Shown here piece after piece: positions 7,605 through 16,704 of a DNA stretch of 64,000 bases. The stretch is from Streptomyces aureoverticillatus. Lineage in GTDB: Bacteria > Actinomycetota > Actinomycetes > Streptomycetales > Streptomycetaceae. The notes under the pieces are model-generated. The model saw nothing but the letters and a program-made list of their open reading frames with translations. It was not told where the DNA came from and did no database searches. A program made the position numbers and the translations under genes. The stretch's first letter is position 1; each line of letters opens with the position of its first letter. Location: contig NZ_BMSY01000007.1 in NCBI RefSeq assembly GCF_014649395.1, positions 248,001-312,000 on the forward strand. Direction: 5' to 3'.

Positions 7605-8747
7605 ATGTCGGCACCGAACAAGTCGTACGACCCTGTCGAGGTCGAGGCACTGAAACCTGAAGAGATCGAGCGCATGCGGGACGAGGCGCTCGCCGCCTTC
7701 GCGGCCGCCGCCGACCTCGACCAGCTCCAGGAGGCCAAGACCGCCCACACCGGCGGCACCTCGCCGCTGGCGCTCGCCAACCGCGAGATCGGCGCGCTGC
7801 CCCCGCAGGCCAAGGCCGACGCGGGCAAGCGCGTGGGCATGGCCCGCGGCGCCGTGAACAAGGCGCTCGCCGCCCGCCAGGCCGAGCTGGAGGCCGAGCG
7901 CGACGCGCGCGTCCTGGTCGAGGAGGCCGTGGACGTCTCGCTGCCCCACGACCGCGTCCCCGCCGGCGCCCGGCACCCGCTGACCACGCTGTCCGAGCGC
8001 ATCGAGGACATCTTCGTCGCCATGGGCTACGCGGTCGCCGAGGGCCCCGAGGTCGAGGCCGAGTGGTTCAACTTCGACGCTCTGAACATCGGCGCCGACC
8101 ACCCGGCGCGCGGCGAGCAGGACACCTTCTTCGTCGACGCCGCGTCCCTGGGCGCGCCCGCCGCCGGCGCCGAGGGCGTCGAGGTCGTGCTGCGCACCCA
8201 CACCTCGCCCGTGCAGGTCCGCTCGCTCATCGACCGCGAGCCGCCGGTGTACGTGATCTGCCCCGGCCGGGTCTACCGCACCGACGAGCTGGACGCCACC
8301 CACACCCCCGTCTTCCACCAGGTCGAGCTGCTCGCCGTGGACGAGGGCCTCACCATGGCCGACCTCAAGGGCACCCTGGACCACATGGTCCAGGAGCTGT
8401 TCGGCGGCGAGGGCATGAAGACCCGGCTGCGGCCGAACTTCTTCCCCTTCACCGAGCCGTCCGCCGAGATGGACATGGTCTGCTACGTGTGCCGTGGCGA
8501 GTCCGTGGGCAACCCCGACCGCCCCTGCCGCACCTGCTCCTCCGAGGGCTGGATCGAGCTCGGCGGCTGCGGCATGGTCAACCCCAAGGTGCTGGCCGCC
8601 TGTGGAGTGGACCCCGAGAAGTACAGCGGATTCGCCTTCGGGTTCGGCATCGAACGGATGCTGATGTTCCGCCACAACGTAGAAGACATGCGAGACATGG
8701 TCGAGGGTGACGTGCGCTTCACCCGGCCGTTCGGGATGGAGATCTGA
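7605..8747 (+). CDS. pheS: Phenylalanyl-tRNA synthetase alpha subunit
   Basis: The product (380 aa) is the catalytic subunit of the alpha2-beta2 class II synthetase that charges tRNA-Phe. An N-terminal coiled-coil arm (about 15-110) precedes the catalytic core. Motif 2 is around RVYRTDELDATHTPVFHQVE and motif 3 is GFGIERM near the C-terminus. A four-cysteine insert, CYVC then CRTC 11 residues later, looks like a zinc knuckle and is found in many bacterial PheS proteins. The ATG at 7605 follows GGGAAGAG. The stop overlaps the pheT start in TGATG, so translation is coupled. The 160-bp region upstream shows no T-box features and no Phe-rich leader peptide. Confidence 0.97.
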   Translation: MSAPNKSYDPVEVEALKPEEIERMRDEALAAFAAAADLDQLQEAKTAHTGGTSPLALANREIGALPPQAKADAGKRVGMARGAVNKALAARQAELEAERDARVLVEEAVDVSLPHDRVPAGARHPLTTLSERIEDIFVAMGYAVAEGPEVEAEWFNFDALNIGADHPARGEQDTFFVDAASLGAPAAGAEGVEVVLRTHTSPVQVRSLIDREPPVYVICPGRVYRTDELDATHTPVFHQVELLAVDEGLTMADLKGTLDHMVQELFGGEGMKTRLRPNFFPFTEPSAEMDMVCYVCRGESVGNPDRPCRTCSSEGWIELGGCGMVNPKVLAACGVDPEKYSGFAFGFGIERMLMFRHNVEDMRDMVEGDVRFTRPFGMEI

Positions 8748-11290
8748 TGCGGGTCCCGCTTTCCTGGCTGCGGGAGTATGTCGACCTCCCCGCCACCGAG
8801 ACCGGCCGCGATGTGCAGGCCAAGCTCGTCTCGGCAGGTCTCGAGGTGGAGACCGTCGAACAGCTCGGCGCGGGCCTCAAGGGCCCCCTCGTCGTCGGCA
8901 AGGTCCTCACCATCGAGGAGCTGGAGGGCTTCAAGAAGCCCATCCGCTTCTGCACCGTCGACGTCGGCACGGCCAACGGCACCGGTGAGCCGCAGGAGAT
9001 CGTCTGCGGCGCCCGGAACTTCTCCGTCGGCGACAAGGTCGTCGTGGTCCTGCCCGGCGCCGTGCTGCCCGGCGACTTCGCGATCTCCGCGCGCAAGACG
9101 TACGGCAAGACCTCGCACGGCATGATCTGCTCCGGCGACGAGCTGGGCATGGGCGACGACGGCTCCGGCGGCATCATCGTGCTCCCGCCCGAGCACGAGG
9201 CCGGCACCGACGCCATCGAGTTGCTCGAGCTGGTCGACGAGGTCCTGGACATCGCCGTCACGCCCGACCGCGGCTACTGCCTGTCGATGCGCGGCGTCGC
9301 CCGCGAGACCGCCACCGCGTACGGCCTGCCGCTGCGCGACCCGGCGCTGCTCGACGTCCCGGCGCCGAACTCCTTCGGCTACCCGGTGCAGATCAGCGAC
9401 CCGACCGGCTGCGACCGCTTCACCGCGCGCACCGTCACCGGCCTGCGCCCCGACGCCCGCTCGCCGATCTGGCTGCGGCGCCGCCTGCAGAAGGCGGGCA
9501 TGCGCCCGATCTCGCTGGCCGTCGACGTCACCAACTACGTGATGCTGGAGCTCGGCCAGCCCCTGCACGCCTACGACCGCTCCCGCGTCCAGGGCGCCAT
9601 CGGCGTCCGCCGGGCCGAGCAGGGCGAGAAGTTCACCACCCTCGACGGCGCGCAGCGCGTGCTCGACGCCGAGGACCTGGTGATCACCGACGACCGCGGC
9701 GCGATCGGCCTCGCGGGCGTCATGGGCGGCGCCAACACCGAGATCGCGGACCACGCGGAGGAGCAGGGCACCACCGACGTCGTCATCGAGGCCGCGCACT
9801 TCGACCCGGTCTCCGTGGCCCGCACGGCCCGGCGTCACAAGCTGTCCTCCGAGGCGGCCAAGCGCTTCGAGCGCGGCGTCGACCCGCAGGCCGCGTCCGC
9901 CGCCGCGCAGCGCACCGTCGACCTCCTCGTGCTGCTCGCGGGCGGCACCGCCGAGGCCGGCGTCACCGAGGTCATCGCGCCCTCCGCGCCGCACACCATC
10001 ACCATGCCCGCCGACCACCCGGACAAGGTCGCCGGCGTGGCCTACGGCCGCGAGACCGTCGTACGCCGCCTCCAGCAGGTCGGCTGCGACGTGTACGGCC
10101 AGGACTCCCTGACCGTCACCGTGCCGTCCTGGCGGCCCGACCTCGCCGAGATCAACGACCTCGCCGAGGAGGTCATCCGCCTCGAGGGGTACGAGAACCT
10201 GCCCTCGACGCTGCCCAAGCCCCCCGCCGGGCGCGGCCTGACCGAGCGGCAGCGGCTGCACCGGCGCGTGGGCCGCGCCCTGGCCGGGGCCGGATACGTC
10301 GAGGCGCCGAACTACCCGTTCGTCAGCGAGCAGGTCTTCGACCAGCTCGGCCTCGACAACGACGACCCGAACCGCCGCGTCGTCAAGCTCGTCAACCCGC
10401 TGTCCGACGAGGAGCCCGCTCTTCGTACGACGCTGCTGCCTGGCCTGCTGGCCACGCTGCGCCGCAACGACGGGCGCGGCAGCCACGACCTGGCGCTGTT
10501 CGAGACCGGCCTGGTCTTCCACCCCCGGGAGGAGACCGTCCGCGCGGAGAACCCGCCCGTCGACCGCCGTCCCACGGACGAGGAGATCGCGGCGCTCAAC
10601 GCCGCCCTGCCCGAGCAGCCCCGGCACGCCGCGGTCGTCCTGACCGGCGCCCGTGAGCAGGCCGGCTGGTGGGGCAAGGGCCGGCCCGCCGACTGGGCGG
10701 ACGCCGTCGAGGCGGCCCGCACGGTGGCCCGCGAGGCCGGCGCCGAACTCATCGTCCAGCAGGGCCAGTACGGCCCGTGGCACCCCGGCCGCTGCGCCGA
10801 GCTGTGCGTGTTCCTGGAGCACGCCGACGGCGTCGCCGCCGACGGCAGCGAGGGCGAGATCGTCGTCATCGGCCACGCCGGCGAGCTGCACCCGCGCGTC
10901 ATCAAGGCGCTCGGCCTGCCCGCCCGCACCTGCGCGATGGAGCTGAACCTCGACGTCCTCGCCGAGGCCGGCGAGGGCACCCTGCGGGCGCCGCGCATCT
11001 CCGCCTTCCCGGTGGCCACGCAGGACGTCGCGCTGGTCGTGGACCAGGACGTGCCCGCGGCCGTCGTCGAGGCGTTCCTGCGCGACGGCGCCGGTGAACT
11101 CCTCGAGGACATCCGCCTGTTCGACGTCTTCACCGGCGAGCAGCTCGGCGAGGGCAAGAAGTCCCTCGCCTACGCGCTGCGCTTCCGCGCCGCCGACCGC
11201 ACGCTGACCGTCGACGAGGCCAGCGCCGCCCGCGACGCGGCCGTCGCACGCGCCGCCGAGGTGACCGGGGCGGTGCTGCGCGGGGCGTAG
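8747..11290 (+). CDS. pheT: Phenylalanyl-tRNA synthetase beta subunit
   Basis: The product (847 aa) is the non-catalytic partner of PheS that binds and edits tRNA-Phe. Domains in order: N-terminal B1, EMAP/OB tRNA-binding domain (about 45-155, FCTVDVG...IVCGARNF), B3/B4 editing domain (about 215-400), B5 (about 405-480, PSWRPDLAEINDLAEEVIRL), a core similar to class II domains, and a C-terminal FDX-ACB anticodon-binding domain (about 750-847, RISAFPVATQDVALVVDQDV). Length and domain order are normal. It begins 1 bp inside the pheS stop, and a terminator follows 33 bp after its stop. Confidence 0.97.
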   Translation: MRVPLSWLREYVDLPATETGRDVQAKLVSAGLEVETVEQLGAGLKGPLVVGKVLTIEELEGFKKPIRFCTVDVGTANGTGEPQEIVCGARNFSVGDKVVVVLPGAVLPGDFAISARKTYGKTSHGMICSGDELGMGDDGSGGIIVLPPEHEAGTDAIELLELVDEVLDIAVTPDRGYCLSMRGVARETATAYGLPLRDPALLDVPAPNSFGYPVQISDPTGCDRFTARTVTGLRPDARSPIWLRRRLQKAGMRPISLAVDVTNYVMLELGQPLHAYDRSRVQGAIGVRRAEQGEKFTTLDGAQRVLDAEDLVITDDRGAIGLAGVMGGANTEIADHAEEQGTTDVVIEAAHFDPVSVARTARRHKLSSEAAKRFERGVDPQAASAAAQRTVDLLVLLAGGTAEAGVTEVIAPSAPHTITMPADHPDKVAGVAYGRETVVRRLQQVGCDVYGQDSLTVTVPSWRPDLAEINDLAEEVIRLEGYENLPSTLPKPPAGRGLTERQRLHRRVGRALAGAGYVEAPNYPFVSEQVFDQLGLDNDDPNRRVVKLVNPLSDEEPALRTTLLPGLLATLRRNDGRGSHDLALFETGLVFHPREETVRAENPPVDRRPTDEEIAALNAALPEQPRHAAVVLTGAREQAGWWGKGRPADWADAVEAARTVAREAGAELIVQQGQYGPWHPGRCAELCVFLEHADGVAADGSEGEIVVIGHAGELHPRVIKALGLPARTCAMELNLDVLAEAGEGTLRAPRISAFPVATQDVALVVDQDVPAAVVEAFLRDGAGELLEDIRLFDVFTGEQLGEGKKSLAYALRFRAADRTLTVDEASAARDAAVARAAEVTGAVLRGA

Positions 11291-11323
11291 CCCTCACCCA
11301 CCCCGGTGCGCGAAGGCGCAGTT

Positions 11324-11357
11324 GAGGGGCGTATCCGTGTCCACGGATACGCCCCTC
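11324..11357. terminator. Terminator after pheST
   Basis: A perfect 16-bp inverted repeat (gaggggcgtatccgtg / cacggatacgcccctc) with a 2-nt centre lies 33 bp downstream of pheT. It can act in both directions. Confidence 0.88.
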
Positions 11358-11516
11358 ACTCATTAGGGTGACAAAATCCGGTGATCTGACCCGATCCGCC
11401 CATGCGGTCGACAGAATCGATGCGGCCGTAGGGGTCGGCCCGCACCGGCCCCGCATCCGGCCCGTACGCTGAACCGGGCCTTAGGGCGCTGGACCGGGCC
11501 TGAGGGGGCCGTCGGC

Positions 11517-12770
11517 ATGATCCGGATCAAGCCTCGCCCGCCCCGACGCGGTGCCGGGGCCCACCGCGGAGTGAGACTTCGCGCGCGCACTCCCCGGCGG
11601 CATCGAGGAGCGAGCCCCGGGGGTGGCGCCGCGTTCGAGCGGCCGCGCACCCGGCGCCTGCGCCGCGTCCTCGCGCTCGGGCTGCCCACGGTGTGGGGCG
11701 CCGTCGCCATCACGTACAAACTCAGCTGTCCGCTCGCCCAGCAGCACAGCCTGGGCGCGCGGATCGTCACCAGCGCCGTCTTCTTCGCCGTCGGCACCGG
11801 CCTGATCGTGCACGTGCGGCACGCGCTGCTGCGCGAACTGCGCCAGCTCCGCGAGGTCGCGGGCGCCGCGCAGAACGTGCTCCTTCGGCCGCTGCCGCCC
11901 CGCGTCGACGGCTTCGCGCTCGCCGCGGGCCGCCTGTCCGCCACGCACGGCGCGTCCGTCGGCGGTGATCTGTACGAGGTGGCGGCCACCGACCACGGCG
12001 TGCGGCTCGTGATGGGCGACGTACGTGGACACGGGCTCGCCGCGATCGGCACCGCGGCCGCCGTCCTCGGCAGCTTCCGCGAGGCCGCGCACGAGGAAGC
12101 CGAACTGCCCCTCGTCCTCAGACGCCTGGAGCGCGCGCTCGCCCGGCACATGAGGGAGCGCTCCCGCGCCGAGCACCCGGAGACGGAACACCCGGAGGCG
12201 GAACACCCCGAGACGGAACACTCCGCGACAGAACACCTCGCGACCGAAGACCCCGCTGTCGGGCACCACGTGAACGGCGCCACCCCGCCGGACGGCGCGC
12301 TCGCCGAGGAGTTCGTGACCGTGCTGCTCGTCGAGATCAGCCGGGCGGGGGACGTGTGGGCGCTCAACTGCGGCCATCCCTGGCCCTATCGGCTGCGCGG
12401 CCGGGCCGAACCGATGGTGGGCGGGGATCCGCTGCCACCGCTCGGGCCGTTCCCGCTGCCCGCCGAACTGCCCCTGGCGCACTGCGGACGGCTGCTGCCC
12501 GGCGACGCGCTCGCCCTGCACACGGACGGCATGGAGGACGCGCGCAACGCCGCGGGCCAGTTCTTCCCGCTGCAGTCCGTGCTCAGCGAGGCCGCCCGCA
12601 CCCGGCCCGTCTCACCGCAGGCCGTGATCCACGCCGTGTACGGCGAACTCCTGCGCCACATCGGCCGGCTGACGTCCGACGACGCCGCGCTGCTCGTCCT
12701 GCGCAACGACCGGCACCGCGTGCCGTCGCAGGCGACGGAGACCGGGCGGCGCGCCCGCACCATGAGCTGA
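11517..12770 (+). CDS. PP2C/SpoIIE-type protein phosphatase, membrane anchored
   Basis: The 417-aa product has a basic N-terminus, two membrane segments at about 50-70 and 80-100 (ALGLPTVWGAVAITY; SAVFFAVGTGLIVHV), then a SpoIIE/PP2C domain (about 125-405). Metal-binding acids are visible in GGDLYE, GDVRGHGLAA and HTDGMED. It should dephosphorylate a Ser/Thr-phosphorylated protein such as an anti-sigma antagonist, as in RsbU/SpoIIE partner switching. No anti-sigma or antagonist gene is adjacent. A low-complexity insert of 15-bp tandem repeats (EHPET units, about residues 219-248) interrupts the catalytic domain. The ATG at 11517 has a GGGGG site upstream. Confidence 0.88.
   Translation: MIRIKPRPPRRGAGAHRGVRLRARTPRRHRGASPGGGAAFERPRTRRLRRVLALGLPTVWGAVAITYKLSCPLAQQHSLGARIVTSAVFFAVGTGLIVHVRHALLRELRQLREVAGAAQNVLLRPLPPRVDGFALAAGRLSATHGASVGGDLYEVAATDHGVRLVMGDVRGHGLAAIGTAAAVLGSFREAAHEEAELPLVLRRLERALARHMRERSRAEHPETEHPEAEHPETEHSATEHLATEDPAVGHHVNGATPPDGALAEEFVTVLLVEISRAGDVWALNCGHPWPYRLRGRAEPMVGGDPLPPLGPFPLPAELPLAHCGRLLPGDALALHTDGMEDARNAAGQFFPLQSVLSEAARTRPVSPQAVIHAVYGELLRHIGRLTSDDAALLVLRNDRHRVPSQATETGRRARTMS
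12171..12260 (+). repeat. In-frame 15-bp tandem repeat (six units) in the SpoIIE-type gene
   Basis: Six degenerate 15-bp units, gaacacccggagacg-like, encode EHPET, EHPEA, EHPET, EHSAT, EHLAT and EDPAV. Unit length is a multiple of three, so copy-number change would keep the frame. Confidence 0.85.
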
Positions 12771-13039
12771 ACGCCGCCCGGCGTGGTGCGGCCTGCGCCG
12801 TCCGGGCCGTCGCGGATCCAGCCGGGCAGACGACGGCCGACGGACGGCGCCACAGAGGGGCCGCCGCACTGTATGAGGGGGAGCCGGCGGCCCGGCCGCC
12901 TCCTGGTGAGGGCTCTCAGTCAACCGAGCCCGCCCCGTGCGCGGCAGAGCGCACAACCCGCGGATGCGAGCACTCCGTTCACACCCCGTGTGCGCGTGAC
13001 TCCATTACGCTGGTCGTACCGAGCCACCGGAGGGCATCC

Positions 13040-14389
13040 ATGCAGCCCAACACCCTGCTCGACGCGATCCTGGACGAAGCAGGCATCTCGCATGCGGGCC
13101 TCGCCGCCCACGTCAACCAGGCGGGCAAGGCCAGGGGCCTCTCGCTGAGATACGAACACACCGCCGTGGCCCGCTGGTTGAAGGGCCAGCGCCCGCGCGG
13201 CCAGGTGCCCGACCTCATCTGCGAGGTGCTCGCGGGACGACTGCAGCGCACGGTCACGCTCGACGACATCGGCCTCGGCGTGCCCGGACTCCCTGCCGCG
13301 CGACAGGGCTCGATGGCATCCACGCTCTCCGGGTTCGTCGAGCGCGCCACCGCCCTGTGGCGCTCGGACGAACAGCAGCGCCCGCATCTGCTCGGCGCCC
13401 CCGCGGTCACCGGCACCCCCGCGGTGATGCCGGTCTGGGAGTGGGAGAACCCGCCGGAGGACGTGGACGTCTCCCGCGGCGGACGCCATCCGGTGAGCAT
13501 GGCGGACATAGAGATGATGCGCGCGGCCCGCACCCACTACGAGCAGATGTACCGCAAGACGGGCGGCGTGGCGACGCGCACCCGCATCGTCGGCTTCCTG
13601 AACGCCGAGGCGGCCCCGCTGCTGCGCGGCAGCTACACCGACGCGACGGGGCGTCAGCTGCACCGTGCGACCGGCGGCCTGGTGGCGATCGCCGGCATCT
13701 GCGCCTACGACTCGGACGCGCACGGCCTGGCGCAGCGCTACTTCCACCAGGCGCTGCGGCTCGCGAAGGCCAGCGGGGACCGGGGACTCGGCGCGTACGT
13801 CATCGCGCTGCTGGTCAACCAGTCGCTGTTCATGCGCGAATACCGCCAGGCGGTCGCCTTCGCGGAGGCCGCGCTGCGGGCCGCGGGCCGCGACATCACC
13901 CCGGCCCTCGCCTCCGATCTGTACGCGATGCAGGCCAAGTCGTACGCGCACCTGGGCGACGGCAGCAGCGCGCTGTCGTGCATCCGGCGGGCCGAGGCCG
14001 CGGCCGACCGCATCCGCAGGGGGCGTGAACCGGACGAGACGGGCTATGTCCAGCCCGGCCTGGTGAACGTTCAGGTGGCCGAGGCGCTGCTGAGCCTCGG
14101 GGATCTCGCGGGCGCGCACGAACACGCCGCGGCGGCCGTGGACACCCCGGCGCACGACCGGGGCCGGGTGCACCGGCTCGCCATGCTCAGCCAGATCGAA
14201 CTGCGGCAGGGGAACACCGACGAGGCAGTGGCCACGGCGGTGGAAATGGCAGAACAGGCGCGGGGGATGGAGTCGCAGCGGCTGCGCGACCGGCTGCGGG
14301 CGGTGCGCGAGCACCTGGTGCGCAGCGACTGCGCCGGCACGGCCGAGGCCGCCGAACTCATCGACGGCGCACTGCGCGTACCGCTGTAA
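13040..14389 (+). CDS. Transcriptional regulator with HTH and TPR-like domain
   Basis: The 449-aa product has an N-terminal helix-turn-helix-like domain (about 1-75, NTLLDAILDEAGISHAGLAA, with AVARWLKGQRP as recognition region) and a long helical C-terminus (about 150-440) resembling TPR repeats (YFHQALRLAKASGDRGLGAY; LSLGDLAGAHEHAAAAV). The layout resembles NsdA/BldB-neighbour-type Streptomyces developmental regulators, but I cannot assign it to a named gene. The ATG at 13040 follows GGAGGG at 5-bp spacing. The 269 bp upstream contain no convincing operator or second gene. Confidence 0.82.
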   Translation: MQPNTLLDAILDEAGISHAGLAAHVNQAGKARGLSLRYEHTAVARWLKGQRPRGQVPDLICEVLAGRLQRTVTLDDIGLGVPGLPAARQGSMASTLSGFVERATALWRSDEQQRPHLLGAPAVTGTPAVMPVWEWENPPEDVDVSRGGRHPVSMADIEMMRAARTHYEQMYRKTGGVATRTRIVGFLNAEAAPLLRGSYTDATGRQLHRATGGLVAIAGICAYDSDAHGLAQRYFHQALRLAKASGDRGLGAYVIALLVNQSLFMREYRQAVAFAEAALRAAGRDITPALASDLYAMQAKSYAHLGDGSSALSCIRRAEAAADRIRRGREPDETGYVQPGLVNVQVAEALLSLGDLAGAHEHAAAAVDTPAHDRGRVHRLAMLSQIELRQGNTDEAVATAVEMAEQARGMESQRLRDRLRAVREHLVRSDCAGTAEAAELIDGALRVPL

Positions 14390-14531
14390 CAGCGCCGCAC
14401 GGCGCCGCGCTGCCGGGGGCGGGGGCTTCCACCACGCGTGACACGTGCTACTTCGCTCTGCCGTGCGCGGAGTGCTCTGGGCACCCTCCTGCTGCGATAT
14501 TGCCATCTATTCGGCGGAAGGTGGCAGAACC

Positions 14532-15074
14532 GTGCAGTGGACGAAACAGAGCGAACAAACTGTGTATGGAAATCGCTGGTTCACCGTCAATCTCGCAGAT
14601 GTGGAGCTGCCGGACGGGCGGCACCTGGACCACTTCCTGATACGGCTGCGGCCGGTCGCGATCGCCACGGTCGTCAACGAGGCCAACGAGGTGCTGCTGC
14701 TGTGGCGGCACCGTTTCATCACCGACAGCTGGGGCTGGGAGCTGGCCGCGGGGGTCGTCGAGGACGGCGAGGACATCGCCTTCGCGGCGGCCCGCGAGAT
14801 GGAGGAGGAGACCGGCTGGCGGCCGGGACCCCTGCGGCACCTGATGAGCGTGGAGCCGTCGAACGGTCTCACCGACGCCCGGCACCACATCTACTGGTCG
14901 GACGAAGGGACCTACATCGGCCACCCGGAGGACGACTTCGAGTCGGACCGCCGTGAGTGGGTCCCGCTGAAGCTCGTCCCCGACATGGTGGCGCGGGGCG
15001 AGGTCCCGGCCGCCAACATGGCGGCGGCACTCCTCCTGCTGCACCATCTGCGTCTGGGCCAGGACGGACGCTAG
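14532..15074 (+). CDS. Nudix hydrolase
   Basis: The 180-aa product has a perfect Nudix box from Gly74: GVVEDGEDIAF, then AAAREMEEETGW, matching GX5EX7REUXEEXGU. The family cleaves a nucleoside diphosphate linked to another group; the ADP-ribose pyrophosphatase-like fold (FLIRLRPVAIATVV before the box) suggests ADP-sugar substrates, but this is not certain. The GTG at 14532 has GAAGGTGG upstream at good spacing and gives the conserved start MQWTKQSEQTVY. A more distal in-frame TTG/ATG-like opening at 14445 adds 29 residues without conservation signs. Confidence 0.9.
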   Translation: MQWTKQSEQTVYGNRWFTVNLADVELPDGRHLDHFLIRLRPVAIATVVNEANEVLLLWRHRFITDSWGWELAAGVVEDGEDIAFAAAREMEEETGWRPGPLRHLMSVEPSNGLTDARHHIYWSDEGTYIGHPEDDFESDRREWVPLKLVPDMVARGEVPAANMAAALLLLHHLRLGQDGR

Positions 15075-15110
15075 CCTGTCGCGCCGGCCCCGGCCCGGGG
15101 CGGGGCCGCC

Positions 15111-15368
15111 CTAGCGCCCGAGGGCCTGCCAGACCGTCACCGCGAGGGCCCCGATCGACGTAAGGGCGGCGAGGGCCGGCACCGGCCACCGGTTGTGTTC
15201 CAGAGCCGTGATCCGGAGGGACAGGTCATCCTGGTCCTTGGTGTGCTGGGAGTCGCTCTGCGTGAGCAACGCGAGCCGTCCGTCGACGCGGGCGAGGCCC
15301 ACGTCCAGGCTGCGTCGTAACTCTGCGAGTTCTTCCGGGACCACGGGACGCTCGGGGTCGGTGGTCAC
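15111..15368 (-). CDS. Small coiled-coil membrane protein (holin/XhlA-like layout)
   Basis: The 85-aa product has a coiled-coil region (about 8-55, ELAELRRSLDVGLARVDGRL) and one C-terminal membrane helix (about 61-82, WPVPALAALTSIGALAVTVW). Phage hemolysin XhlA-type proteins share this layout, but no other phage gene is nearby, so the likeness may be only structural. The GTG at 15368 has AAAGGAG upstream. It is convergent with the Nudix gene, with 36 bp between stops. Confidence 0.72.
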   Translation of the reverse strand: MTTDPERPVVPEELAELRRSLDVGLARVDGRLALLTQSDSQHTKDQDDLSLRITALEHNRWPVPALAALTSIGALAVTVWQALGR

Positions 15369-15498
15369 GAGTCAGCTCCTTTCGGTAGAGGTCACATCCC
15401 CCCTGTGCGCACCGAAAGTCAACTCGCCTGGTGGCCACGGCGGGAGCGTGTGCGCAGGGCATATGCGAGCCCGTCGCGCACACGGTGTGTGAACGGCG

Positions 15499-15529
15499 CG
15501 GGCCCGGCACTCGGTGAGTGCCGGGCCCG
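15499..15529 (-). terminator. Terminator after the 3-hydroxybutyryl-CoA dehydrogenase gene
   Basis: A perfect 14-bp stem (cgggcccggcactc / gagtgccgggcccg) with a 3-nt loop lies about 130 bp past the minus-strand stop at 15660. Nothing else of note was seen in 15369-15659. Confidence 0.75.
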
Positions 15530-15659
15530 TGAACTGGCCGAAAATTGACGTGAGTTCAGGTACGGAGCGTAATCGGATCGCGGGCCGGACCGGCCCGAGC
15601 GGAACGCGCCGGGCGGTGCGTGGAGCGGCCCGGCGGCCGGCCGCGGGGGCGGCGGCCGG

Positions 15660-16532
15660 TCAGACGTACGTGTAGAAGCCCGAGCCCGTCTTGCGGCCGA
15701 GGCGGCCCGCGTCGACCATGCGCTGGAGCAGCGGGGGAGCGGCGTACAGCGGCTCCTTGTACTCCTCGTACATGCTGTCCGCCACCGAGGCCACCGTGTC
15801 CAGACCGATCAGGTCGGCCAGCTTCAGCGGACCCATCGGGTGGGCGCAGCCCATCTCCATGCCGTTGTCGATGTCCTCGCGGGACGCGATGCCCGACTCG
15901 AACATCCGGATGGCCGAGAGCAGATACGGGATGAGGAGGGCGTTCACCACGAAGCCCGAGCGGTCCTGGGCGCGGATCGCGTGCTTGCCGAGCACCTTCT
16001 CCACCAGGGACTGCGCCCGGCTGATGGTGCCCTCCGACGTGGTCAGCGCCGGAATCAGCTCGACGAGCTGCTGCACGGGGGCCGGGTTGAAGAAGTGGAT
16101 GCCGATGACCTGGTCCGGGCGGGACGTCGCCACGGCCAGCTTCACCAGCGGGATGGAGGAGGTGTTGGAGGCGAGGATCGCGTCCTGGCGCGTGACCACC
16201 TGGTCGAGCACCTGGAAGATCTCGGTCTTGATCTGCTCGTTCTCCACGACCGCCTCGATGACGAGGTCGCGGTCGGCGAACTCGCCCAGGTCGGTGGTGA
16301 AGCTGAGCCGCTCGATCGTGGCGTCCCGCTCCTCGTCGGAGATCTTGCCGCGCTCGGCCGCCTTGGACAGGGAGTTGTACAGCCGGGTACGGCCGATCTC
16401 CAGGGCCTCGCCGGTGGTCTCCGCGACCATGACGTCCAGGCCGGAACGGGCGCAGACCTCCGCGATACCCGCGCCCATCTGGCCACAGCCCACCACTCCG
16501 ACGCGCGCAATGTCGGCCATAGAGTCGGTCAC
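15660..16532 (-). CDS. 3-hydroxybutyryl-CoA dehydrogenase
   Basis: The 290-aa product oxidises or reduces the 3-hydroxy/3-keto position of acyl-CoA with NAD(P), in fatty acid breakdown or butyryl-CoA/ethylmalonyl-CoA precursor metabolism. The Rossmann motif is VGVVGCGQMGAGIAEV (about 10-25); catalytic region motifs are SNTSSIP, HFFNPAPVQQLVE and the C-terminal dimer domain with GFVVNALLIPYL and AHPMGPLKLADLIGLD. Length is typical of the HbdA/FadB2/MmgB group. The GTG at 16532 (AAAGG upstream) is preferred; an internal ATG at 16520 is also possible. It is divergent from the glycosyl hydrolase gene, with 172 bp between them. Confidence 0.92.
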   Translation of the reverse strand: MTDSMADIARVGVVGCGQMGAGIAEVCARSGLDVMVAETTGEALEIGRTRLYNSLSKAAERGKISDEERDATIERLSFTTDLGEFADRDLVIEAVVENEQIKTEIFQVLDQVVTRQDAILASNTSSIPLVKLAVATSRPDQVIGIHFFNPAPVQQLVELIPALTTSEGTISRAQSLVEKVLGKHAIRAQDRSGFVVNALLIPYLLSAIRMFESGIASREDIDNGMEMGCAHPMGPLKLADLIGLDTVASVADSMYEEYKEPLYAAPPLLQRMVDAGRLGRKTGSGFYTYV

Positions 16533-16704
16533 CTCGTGCCTTTCGCAGATCAACAGGTCCGGCAGGGTCCCCCGTACGGTGCCGGTGCCTGCCTCGCAGG
16601 TGAACGTTACTCCGCAACCTCCGCTCCTTTGGGGGCCGGGTCGGGCATGCTGTCCCCGAAAAGCCAGCGACTGTCGGCGGATCCCGGACTCGAGGGGCGG
16701 CTTC

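Noticed and set aside
8483..10891. An 802-codon minus-strand frame opposite pheT
   Set aside because: Shadow of a certain housekeeping gene with no conserved motif.
12356..14389. A longer frame joining the end of the SpoIIE gene to the HTH/TPR regulator
   Set aside because: Only the part from 13040 resembles a protein; the ATG there has an excellent ribosome site, and the earlier part is out-of-frame phosphatase sequence.
15111..15368. Prophage remnant suggested by the XhlA/holin-like small protein
   Set aside because: No integrase, lysin, capsid or att-like repeats nearby; the likeness is only a coiled coil plus one helix.
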